Origin: Pagrus major
Lineage: Eukaryota; Chordata; Actinopteri; Spariformes; Sparidae
Direction: 5' to 3'
NCBI RefSeq assembly: GCF_040436345.1
Contig: NC_133232.1
Span: 26,690,315 to 26,754,314, forward strand
Length of the DNA: 64,000 bases
Positions 40,183 to 50,340 of this stretch are shown in pieces. Position 1 is the stretch's first letter. The number at the start of each line of letters is the position of its first letter. A program made the translations under genes and the position numbers. The notes under the pieces were generated by a model, which saw only the letters and a list, made by a program, of their open reading frames with translations, was not told the origin of the DNA and did not search any database.

Positions 40183-40253
40183 TGAAGCATCTTGATTATA
40201 TCCAGTGTAGTAACATTACTTGCTTCACCACAGGTCATAAATTAGCAAACATT

Positions 40254-40325
40254 TGACCCTGACGTGATTTGAACACACAACCTTCTGATCTGGAGTCAGA
40301 CGCGCTACCGTTGCGCCACAAGGTC
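40254..40325 (-). tRNA. tRNA-Trp (CCA), copy 4
   Basis: As copy 2, except for one change in the T stem (GTGTG instead of GCGTG). This turns a C-G pair into a T-G wobble, so the arm still forms. Anticodon CCA. Likely functional, though slightly weaker on a structure score. Confidence 0.9.
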
Positions 40326-41106
40326 TATAAAAGTTGGCACTTCAAAACAATGCCAAAGATGGACAAACGGTATCACTGCAGCTGAATTCAAGACCGAGCA
40401 TAACACATACAAAGTCCAATAAAGAGCATACTGTATTTATTTCACCTTTAACTTTTTGTTCTTGGTGTAAATTTACCTTTTGCTGGCTCAAATTTTGATC
40501 TTCTATAAGCCATTTTGCCCTGCAAACATTGTGTTGTGTGTGTGGTTTAGCATTAACAAACTGAAGGCCTTGGTTCAAACCATTTATGTGCTAGACATGA
40601 CGTCTTGTGTTGGATTCACATAAGGACATAGTATTCATCTAAGCCATGAGGTTGGGGCATCACCATTGGCGAGACCACTGTCATCAGGATACAGTATAAT
40701 TGTATGAAGGCTCTATAACCCACTCTACCTCCTGAGCTACAGCTTACTACTAGTACTACTTGTAGTGCTGCCACTAGCTGGGGATCAACTTTTTTGATGA
40801 CTGGACAACCAACTCTACCTCCTTATTCAGAAGGAATCCACGCTATAACCATTGCTTTCTATTTCCTGAAGATATTCCCTCATTTGGTGCAGTGTTTACA
40901 TAACTTTTACATTCATTAGCCGTGTGAATGGGGCACTGCTATCGCAGAAAAGACCACAAGGTCTGTTGTAATGGTTCTTAACAGGGCTCATATTTTATAC
41001 CAAGAACCAAACGTGAAGTGGGTGTTTCTTATCTTATTCACAACCATTGAATATACATAGTCTAACCACCTGGGAACACATGGGAGGTCACAAAGACCTT
41101 AATTGT

Positions 41107-41136
41107 TAACCCTGGTATGATCTGCACACACAACCT
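41107..41136 (-). pseudogene. relic of a tRNA-Trp 3' half (unit B copy)
   Basis: Same fragment as at 40153-40182, carried along by the duplication. Confidence 0.4.
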
Positions 41137-41207
41137 TGAAGCATCTTGATTATATCCAGTGTAGTAACATTACTTGCTTCACCACAGGTCATAAATTAGC
41201 AAACATT

Positions 41208-41279
41208 TGACCCTGACGTGATTTGAACACGCAACCTTCTGATCTGGAGTCAGACGCGCTACCGTTGCGCCACAAGGTC
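41208..41279 (-). tRNA. tRNA-Trp (CCA), copy 5
   Basis: Identical to copies 2 and 3. It is the last copy of the array on the plus-strand map and the first in transcription order. Its 5' flank differs from that of copies 3 and 4 (CTTGTAGACCTTG against TTATAGACCTTG). Confidence 0.93.
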
Positions 41280-42139
41280 TACAAGAAATTAATATATTGG
41301 CACTTCAAAACAATGCCAAAGATGCTCACAAGCTGTCACTGCAGCTGAATTCAAGACTGAGCATAACACGTACAACGTCCAACAAACAGTACATTGGATT
41401 TATTTCACTTTCAAGGTTTTGTTCTACCTTACCTTTAACTGGCTCTTATTTTGAAATTCCTTTCCTGTTTTAGAATCGATGTCACATTTGACGCAGCAAA
41501 CATTTTGTTATGTGAGTGGTTTAGCATGTGGCTTTAACACACTGAAGGCTTTGGCTGAAAGCATCCACGCATTAGTCATGACCTTCATCTTCCAGAAGAT
41601 ATTCCCTCATTTTGCGTGCCGTTAACATAACTTAACCATTCACACCTGGGCTCACCTAGCCCTGGCAACCCACGTGAAGGCCGGTTAGGTCAACGACCCA
41701 CAAGTGGCCCTAAAGTCTCTGTAAGGACACTCCCACACAAAAAAGCTTGCAACTCCCCTCCCCTCCACAATCTAGATAACAAAACAAAACAAACCCCGAC
41801 AAGCACAAGGCCTCGTGCACCGCAGTAACCCATCTATGGATCCTAATCATGATCAATATTATTGCTGCAAACCACTTATATCACTAGCACCAAAAATGAA
41901 CCGCTGCCACCACCACTACAAATCAATTACTGGTGATAGGCCTGTTCATACAGCTTTGAGTTGTTGCACTCTACCATCCACTTTCCACAAGATGGCAGTA
42001 TGAGAGCACAAACAGACTCAAGTAGATGCTCTGTGGTACACTTGTAAACTGGTTAGTGAATGGCAACATTTTTAGTGCAGCCAAGGGTTAGATTTTGAGG
42101 TGAAATTGTTACTATTGTGTTTAAAAAATAAAATCTAAT

Positions 42140-42470
42140 TTAACTTTTGTCCTTTCTTGAACAAACTGTTAGGAATCACAGTTTTCTAATGTTCCCTCTT
42201 CATTTTTTTTTGCCATTTATGCGGCCTGTCCTCTTCCAGGTCACCACGGTGGAGTGGAGGTCGTGTGACACCACTTGGCGATGCCTTGTCCTGCTCAGCC
42301 GTCCTCCTGGATCCACATTATTCACATATGTTTTATATAATTTCCTTGTATCAGATATTTCCGTTCATGTCTGTTCGTTCTGGGAGAGGGATCCCTCCTC
42401 TGTGGCTCTTCCTGAGGTTTCTTCCATCTTTCTTTGTGTTTAGAAAGAATTTCTTGGGCCAATCTACCAA
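42140..42470 (+). repeat. dispersed teleost repeat
   Basis: Contains the CTGGGAGAGGGATCCCTCCT block followed by GTGGCTCTTCCTGAGGTTTC, a sequence met in very many percomorph loci. Superfamily unknown; limits approximate. Confidence 0.45.
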
Positions 42471-43284
42471 ACTGGTTATATTGCTATATTGTCATAATTG
42501 TTACATTATTTGTCTGTATATTTATAGAAGTCACAGTCGCAGGCTGTGTTACTAAAGACGTAAATAATGTCAAAAAATATATTAGTCAAGGTAGATGTAA
42601 ACAAAATAACAGGTCAGTTTGACACTTTTAAATAGATATAATTGTGTTCTGGTACAGAGGAAAAATACTCCAAAACCTTCTGAAAATACAATATGAGAAT
42701 GAACTGCACAATCAGATAGAATTAAATAGAAATTTGTATCTAGGATATTATACAGTTAACATACATACGAAGTTTGAGGCGAAAAAAAAAACACATTCCC
42801 ACGACTTTTTAACTCAGTTCTGACTTTTTATTTCACAATCTCGACTTCTTGTCTCATATTTTATCTCATATTTATGACTGTTATCTCATAATCAGGACCT
42901 ACCATGGGGATAATTTTCTTTCATCAAGCTTAGTTTTCATGTTTTTGTTTTTCTTTAAATGGCAGAAATGAGCTTCCATAGATTTTTGCACCAATTCTGG
43001 ATGAAAGCACACATACTGTCTGTTGTTCCCCTTCTGGATAGGAATTCATCTTTTCTCACCTACAGCACTTGAGTACATGTACTTAGTTACTTTCTAGGGG
43101 GTTTATTTATCGTTACATTTCATTATCAATCATGAGAGGGAATGCTGTGACTGTCCCTTTCACATCACAATGTAATATTATCAAATGGTCACACGGTGGC
43201 GCCAACAGGCTCAACAGCTCATATATAAACTGCATTTATTTTACATTTTACTTTTGATACTGTATTGATTATAATGTATTCATG

Positions 43285-43285
43285 T

Positions 43286-43325
<40 letters not shown>

Positions 43326-43327
43326 TT
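43285..43327. repeat. (TTTA)n microsatellite
   Basis: About ten TTTA tetramers. Confidence 0.95.
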
Positions 43328-44924
43328 CCACTCACACCAATTAGTCTATGATAAATAATAAATGGGTTTATCACAAAATAAACCGGATTTATGTAAATCA
43401 TCCTTAAAAACTTTAATTAATTATAATAACAGACTCACAGCAGGTGATAATCTATCATCATTTTCCCATCAGTTGCTGAAACAAACACACAGATCGGTCT
43501 ATTTCAATGTAAGTGTGCAGCAGCAGGGTGGATTGAGGGGCATTTGGACCTGGAGGAGGCTTTGACAGGGCAGAGATGGGAGCAGCAGGCTGACAACACC
43601 CTCTCTGTACCCGCCCACCCCGTCAGCAGCGGCGGCCGCTGCATCAGGGTCCTCCCCGCCGGGCCTTTACATCTTCTGTGCCGAACAATATGTGGATGGT
43701 GTGGACAATGATATCACTGTAGGAGGGCAAACCAGCACGTAAGTGTACACATCCTGCCATGACAATACATCAGACAGCTATAGACTGAAAATAGATGTGT
43801 AGCTCCTCTCTGTGTGATCCCATGCACTGACTTCCACTGATGATGTTTACAGTTCAGTGTGGGCAGAAATCAGTCAGCAGCACACAGCATGACCACATAC
43901 ATGCACACACTGCACCATGAAGCAATGACATCTGCTGCCATGGAGTCAGCAAGGGGTGATAGCTGCGAGCTCAAACAATTCATATTTAAACACCTTTAAT
44001 CACACTTATTCATGCAAAGTGTCTCGACATTATACAATATGCATTCAGAGCAGTCAGCTCAGCTGTTTGTATCTTGTGTGTATTTCTGTTTCCATTATTT
44101 CATGAGGAGGAGTCTGTTGTGTTACTGTCATTGCAAGAGCACAGCAAGTTCTTATACAAATACCAAACAGTATTTGCCTGTGGACCCTGTTGTTGTGACT
44201 GTAGCTCAGTGAAAGAGGGGGTTTCTCCTCTCAGATGACTTCTATTGAATCATTTTCAGAGGTTTTGTGACACAGGATTTATTTGTTTTATTTTATACCT
44301 GGGTGATCAGCTTGCAGTCAATAGATTGATCTTGTAACACTCTGAACGTACTCAGAAGGTGTAGAAGACAGGGAGTGGAAAACCTGTTAATCAGGTTGCT
44401 CTAAATGTGTATCTTACATACCTGTGCTGACTGCGTTCTCCTAAAAGGCGGAGATCATGTCAGAGCATGTCTTTAAACCAGATCAGATTACACTGATTTG
44501 TTTAAATGAAAAATATATCTTAAATTCTATATAATCCCTTTGGAGCTCGCCTTCATATACATTCAATACAATCCATTATTTGTATTTACTTGACAATCTA
44601 GCATCTCCCCAGCTGCTGGGGTCTTAAAACATTGCTGAACTGAAATAGGGTTGCAAAAAAAAGTTTGAGAGACCATTTCTTGAAGTGTTAAGTCATTAAA
44701 TAATTATATATGTCATTTATATTCACAGTTTTATAACGGTTTTCAAAAACATAGTGTCAAGTGCTTGAAGACAAACTCAAAATAAGATAAAAACACATCA
44801 AAATTAAGTTAAACGCTATTTGTAAAAGGTGTTTTTTCCACAGTTCACTTAATTTACCTTTCACACAAATCAGTTCAGTTCAGTTAAAGTTATTATTTGA
44901 CGATAAGGAAGGAACAAACAAAGA

Positions 44925-45330
44925 AAAGAGGGTCGCACTAAGGAATATATCCTTTAATTTTACTTGATCATCTGTCGGGCGCTACACAAAACATTTATGA
45001 AGACACAAACAACGCAAAACACCCATCCAGATTATTATACAGATCAAAACTGTACAGTATTTAGAGTGCAATGTACTGCCTTGTTTGTGTGTATTTATAT
45101 AGACTAATGTACTGATATTTGTTTGAGAAGGTAACACTTTTGGTATCATCTCACCATCAGGTACTAAATCTATCAGGACAGACTTTTCAGCGACTGTTCA
45201 TGAGCCTGATCTCGTGTGTACATAAGGTGCCGATGTGCAGTGTCACTTTAGTCTGATGAAGAGCAGGTTTTTGGTTGAAACGTCACTGCTTTGGTGCGTT
45301 AAATAACTTGGATGTTGGTGCTCTGCAGTG
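44925..45330 (+). repeat. dispersed repeat with a hammerhead-like motif
   Basis: Contains CTGATGAAG at 45253-45261 and GAAACGTC at 45277-45284, the spaced pair seen in many fish and invertebrate repeats of Penelope type. A fossil fragment without a coding frame. Limits and family are tentative. Confidence 0.4.
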
Positions 45331-45745
45331 TGGGAGCTGTATTTTTGTTTCATAAATCCATTAAATAGGAAATTTCATACTTAAAGGCAACCCAAAGCGC
45401 TTTACAGATGACACGTGTGGAAACCTGAGGAAGAAATGAAAAAAAAAAACAATAAAAGCAAACAGATCAGAGTAAATGTTTAGGATTTTGTCACATGATG
45501 GTCTTCTATAAGTCATGTGCCTCATTTCGTCTTTACCTTTCTCTTCCACCGCAACACTTTTAGAAAGAAGAAGTAGTGAGTGAGATGACAGAGAGTCCCG
45601 TGGTTCGTCTCTATTCTTATAATTTTCTAAAGAAACGAGATGAGAGATGATGACATCTGACCATACGCCGTCCGAGAAGTTGCTGATGTTGGCACTTTTA
45701 CTGTTGGCACGATTGTAGAGTGTGTTTGACTGCTTGTTATGAAAC

Positions 45746-45764
45746 ACACACACACACACACACA
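45746..45764. repeat. (CA)n microsatellite
   Basis: Short CA run of about nine units. Confidence 0.8.
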
Positions 45765-46094
45765 GACTTTTGTACTTTAATACTCTGTTAATAAAGCTGT
45801 TAATGTGTAATGCATTCACTTATCCTATTCGTAAGCATTACAGCTACATGGCTAACCCCTACCTGTATCCTAACCTTCATCCCAAAGCTGGATTACCAAC
45901 AGTCAGTCCCCCAGTTCCCAGATCCCCCAAGTCACCAAAAGCTGCCAAGTTCACTGTGTGGCAAGTGGTGTGTGGTAATAAAATCAACTGTAACTTTGGG
46001 CCTTAGTACTGAAGCACAACATCAACTGACATGACGAGGTGCATCCAGATCAGTAAGTCCTGTCTTGAAGAGCATTCTTGTGACAAAAATGTGT

Positions 46095-46270
46095 TTTGAA
46101 GGAATATTTTCCACATTTTGGGAAATACACTAATCTTGTTGTCTTGCAGAGAGTTAGAAGAGAAGATTGATAACACTTCCCCTCTCTGCCAAATACATAT
46201 TAAGCTATAGCTAACAGATGGCTAGCTTCGTTTAGCACAAAACAAAAACAGAAACAGCTAACATAGCAAA
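46095..46270 (+). repeat. dispersed fish repeat (same family as 35793-36165)
   Basis: Carries GCAGAGAGTTAGAAGAGAAG, AAGCTATAGCTAACAG and TAGCTTCGTTTAGCACAAA in the order typical of this abundant percomorph repeat. Confidence 0.5.
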
Positions 46271-47839
46271 ACAAAATCTGCCTTGCAGCAGCTGTCAAGA
46301 TCACTAATTAACACATGACATCTTGAGTGTTTAATCTGTACACAAATGAAAGTGTAAAAATTATGATTCGTCATTTTATGAGAGGATTCACTGCTCTCGG
46401 ACGAGAAATAATCCACTCACCGTCATGCTGTAGTGGCACTTTTACATTTAATTTTTCCTTTGGCATACTGTGACTTTTTCTCACACTTCTCTCTCTCTTC
46501 TGTGTCAGAGCGAAAGTTGCAAATTATTATAAGTAATTGGACACAAAGAACACTGATACTGATAATTGGAAACAGGCTGATTATTGGCCAATAATCAGCC
46601 TGTGCAGTGTCTTGGGGGCCCCCTGATCCGGCCGTGCAAACACATGACGTCTAACTTTAACCCTTAAACCAAGTTTTAACCTTTAAACACACTTTTGACC
46701 TGAGCACGCTGTGTTTACACTACTTGACTATTTGGTTTTGCCACTTTATCATTTCTTACTTTGGACTTTGGACGTTCATTGATAAAGTCAGAGTCTTCAC
46801 GGCTTTACCTGAAAAATATTATTATGAAATACAACTAAATTGCTGAGTGGAATAATCCTTGATGGGCATTTGACAGAAATTCTCCACTCAGCGTTCGCCG
46901 ACTTGCTGGTTTTGGAGCTTGCCTGTTTGCTCACTGGTCTTGGAGTGTATATCCTTAAACCTTCATCCATCAGTCTGAACAGTTCACCACTCATGTTGGT
47001 TTGAAAGTTGAGCCTGACCTTGAATGTGTGGCTTCAGTATGGTTTTAATGTGTTTTCTCGACAGTACTGGAGGTCAGTAGCACAGAGGATACAGCTCACG
47101 TGTTATGAGGATAAATTCATTCTTTGTTCTGGTGTTTTCATGGGACTTGTTAATAATAGAAAGAAGAACAATGCCAGCATTTTCCTTTAACCTATAGCGA
47201 GTCTTGTGATTAGAAAGAAACCCATGTTTAACGTGAACCTTCTTTGGAGTTATTGTCTCAAGGCTAAAGCTACATAGACGTATGGCAGGGGGTTTGATAA
47301 CCCTGGGTCATTGTTTTAAGGAAGTGCATATGAACTTGTTTTTATATGTCACCCAGTGTGCGTGCGTATGTGTGTCTTGTGATCAGGTGATGAATGTGGT
47401 GAAACATAAATTCGGAGGTCTCATGAATGGTTCCTGCATCGATTTACATCTCTGCCCCTCAGCTACTGGCGACCTCTCTTACCAAGAGATGAAACAGCAG
47501 CAAAGTGAATGAGCTTTAAACATTATGCAGATTATCTTGGCCTACTAATGAAGATAATGAACAGTATGTGCCCCGATTACTCATCCGCCACCACAAAAGT
47601 GACATAGCAACAACCCACTAAATGCAAATGAACACAGCTACGGCATCTATTAAACTACATGATGTCACTGTTCGCCTCTTCGTGAATTAAATCAAAAGAA
47701 ATACAGTCGAATCACCGAAATCAACTATTATCTTATCGACATAATGTTAATCACTAAAAGTCTCCGGAGCCTCTGCCTCGTTGGTCTTTTATGATTCATT
47801 GGGTAATGACGCACCATGATAATCCCCGGACCCCACCTT

Positions 47840-48060
47840 TACAATGGACTGTACTTTTCTAACATGGCTGACATGCTGTCAGGACTTCCATCAAGGAGGA
47901 TTTGTTTTCACTCGTGTCTGTTGTTTGGTGGCTTGTTTGTCAGCAGGATTACTCAAAAACTACCCAACAGATTTCCTTGAAGCTTGGATGGAGGATGGTG
48001 GTTTTGATGATGGTGGTCAGAGCGACCGTCATGTCGTTCTTTGTCGTTGATAGTGACTCT
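47840..48060 (+). repeat. dispersed repeat fragment
   Basis: GTCAGCAGGATTACTCAAAA followed by CTACCCAACAGATTTCCTTG is a very common teleost repeat segment. No function is implied. Confidence 0.45.
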
Positions 48061-48087
48061 TGAAATAGTGACTTCAGTCTCCTGGGA

Positions 48088-48203
48088 TTAAAGCTCCTGT
48101 TACGTCAAAGACGCTTTTGGAAGGCGTCCTATAATCCCAAAGTGTATTTGACGAGTTGGGAATGACACTCAAAAAACAACTTTCTTACTAACAGGAGCTT
48201 TAA
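48088..48203. repeat. short inverted repeat (hairpin element)
   Basis: TTAAAGCTCCTGTTA at 48088-48102 is the exact reverse complement of the 15 nt at 48189-48203. The interior has weaker inverted similarity. It may be a small MITE. Confidence 0.45.
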
Positions 48204-48559
48204 TGTCTGCTTTGTCGTCAAAAGTATAATAATGTGAGGAAAGACACTGAAATATATTTTATTAAATTATTATATTTATTAAAATCTTTGCCTTCGTCAG
48301 GATATCTCTGCAGACTTCTTTATGAGAATTCAGATTTTCCTCAATTTCCATACTGATGTGTTAAAAATGTTTAAACGTACTAATAGAGACTTTTAACTGC
48401 TTATGAAGGAGTCTCAATGTAACACTGATGCCTTGATATGACCTACATACGACTGCCTATTTCAGAACTGATCTTATAGTCATTCGTAATGCCTGTCAGC
48501 GGTTCGGATACAGACTGAGTCATTAAATAAGAAACGATTTTTCATGGCGGAGTGTTGAG

Positions 48560-48645
48560 GATTAATTTAAGGAGTTTCACAGCCTGAGGAGAGAAGCTGC
48601 TCTGTAGTCTGGTGGTACGGTACGCCACTGAAACAAAGTTTACTC
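48560..48645 (+). repeat. LINE 3'-region fragment
   Basis: Contains GGAGTTTCACAGCCTGAGGA followed by GAAGCTGCTCTGTAGTCTGG, recognisable as part of a common fish LINE 3' region. Confidence 0.45.
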
Positions 48646-49738
48646 AAGAATTTACAAAAAATGAAAGTTCCTCTAGTTGGAACAGACCATATGATGTAGT
48701 TTATTAAAGGCATCATCACTGTATTGCCCTCACACAATGTACTTTTGGGGATCTGAGAGAATCAGATAGATAATAGTGGTTAAAATCTGTGCAGCAAAAC
48801 CAAGATTTGCTGACTTTTAATCCCCAGAGTCGGTCAAGCTTCAAAAGAGCCCAAATCATACACGTCCCATAATGCAACTTGCCTTGGTCGTTCATTAGAC
48901 CTTCCCACCCTGTTACTGCAAATACCACTGTCTTCCAAACTTCCACTTGACAGCTCATATCGGCAAATTCAAACTCTTATTTTACAAATGAATGCTAAAA
49001 TATGTTGTTAGCAGAGAAAAGTAGGAATCAACGGTCATTTAGCTCGAGCAAAACAATAAGACTTTCCCAGAAAATAATCTTTCCTTCCTTTCATAAAGAT
49101 TTTATTTAATATAATATTTGGTGTTTCTGTTGGTTTGCAGCAGTGCACCATGAACACACCGGGTTGATATGCGTAAAATGCTCTTTGGCAGACAGTAGTG
49201 AAGTTTTTACACAGGATTTGTGTGAAAAATGAAGAAACCTCTGCACACATAGTTGTTTTAAATATCATGGTTGTTGAATCTTTGCCTTCCTGAGGTGACC
49301 TGACTTGAGACACTCCTGACGCAACCAGGAGGTGCTAGTGCGAGTCCTAAATTCAATTTCTGGATCGCCTTTTTTCAATTTTAACCTATTTTTAACTAAT
49401 TTAACATAAGATTAACATCTCAGGAGATAAAGAATAAGCCTGTAGCGTAATCTGGGTCATGAGTTCATAAGGTCCATCAGGGATGCTTTGTCCATGTGGA
49501 CCCAGATATGACACAGAGAGCCAGTTTCCACACCGAGTTATTCTCAGCACTCCCAGCATCCACATCTGGAGTATGTCTTCAGCGGCTCAGCTGTCCGGCT
49601 TGCCGGGAATGTGGGAGTGTTTACTATTTGAGGAGAGGGATGTTCTTTGCAGCAGCTCATGGAGAGTGATTGAGAAAGAGGCAAACAGTGTGGAGGAAAG
49701 AGAGGAAACTGGTGAGGAAGAGGAAGGACGAGCTTGCC

Positions 49739-49747
49739 TATATAAAG
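49739..49747 (+). promoter_or_regulatory. slc43a3: slc43a3 TATA box
   Basis: TATATAAAG lies about 70 nt upstream of a strong donor (AACT|GTGAGTAC, exon edge 49818). This predicts transcription from about 49770 and a short non-coding exon 1 of roughly 50 nt that splices to the acceptor at 50229 (TTTTTTCTCAG). Confidence 0.6.
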
Positions 49748-50340
49748 AAAGAAAGTGGGGTAAGAGCAGAGAGGTGCGGTTTGTGAGCACATTTGGGGAG
49801 ACGCTCGGACTCTGAACTGTGAGTACAAGAGAGCTGTGAGCTGGAGAGTGTTAACTAACAACTCTGTTTCTTGATTTTACGTCTTTGTGGCTGCACAGAA
49901 GATGATTGCGTAATGTAATTGAGTCCTTCTGTTGTTAAAATTGGAGGTTTTGGACGTGCAAGTATCTCAGCTAAAGCTACTTTTTCCTATTATCTGCATT
50001 TATTCAGAAGTTTATTTTTTTGAGCAGGACTGACCCAACATGTTGTTACTAAAAGTTTCCAGTTTTGACTCATGTTTGGCTTGTGCAACTTTTTCCATTC
50101 AAGTGCTCTTGAGGTCAGCTTCTCTTTTTTTAAATGAAAACAAGCATGCCATTGATTTAAAGGTGCAGAGTCGGCTCATGTCAACACTTAATCTTCTTAA
50201 TGTCTTATTTTTATTTCCTTTTTTCTCAGGTGCAGTGACAGAAGACATCTGTGTGCATGTGTGCGTCCATGCAGGTGAACATACAGTGTTTGTGAATTGT
50301 CTTCCTTTGTGTGTGTGTGAGTGAGTGAGTCTGTGTGACC

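Larger units (their letters stand above)
39356..40325. repeat. tandem duplication unit A (contains tRNA-Trp copy 4)
   Basis: About 970 nt. It begins TATAAAAGTTTGATACATTGG and ends with tRNA-Trp copy 4. It is followed directly by unit B, which repeats the same order of sequence with only scattered substitutions and two small indels (8-10 nt). The unit also contains relics of a tRNA 3' half near 40153-40182. Confidence 0.9.
40326..41279. repeat. tandem duplication unit B (contains tRNA-Trp copy 5)
   Basis: About 954 nt, near-identical to unit A and in direct tandem with it. The sequence beyond, 41280-41640, instead matches the flank of copy 2 (38713-39072). The array is therefore a mosaic of two flank types. 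Confidence 0.9.
41280..49738. other. intergenic between the tRNA cluster and slc43a3
   Basis: 8.4 kb without a confident gene. Contents: a copy-2-type flank to 41640; a dispersed repeat at about 42140-42470; a TTTA microsatellite at 43285-43327; a possible orphan exon at 43566-43738; a dispersed repeat at about 44925-45330; a fish repeat at 46095-46270; enhancer-like sequence at 47520-47760; repeat pieces at 47840-48060, 48088-48203 and 48560-48645. Confidence 0.5.

Noticed and set aside
38020-40919. Open frames of about 71-88 codons in the repeated block of the tRNA units (38020-38286, 39743-39958)
   Set aside because: The frame is not kept in all copies: the corresponding copy near 40704 has a stop after four codons. 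It follows repeat DNA, not selection on a protein.
45067-45084. GTGCAATG motif, checked as a possible miR-130 family seed-bearing sequence because MIR130A maps near these genes in human
   Set aside because: The rest of the mature sequence and the precursor hairpin are absent.
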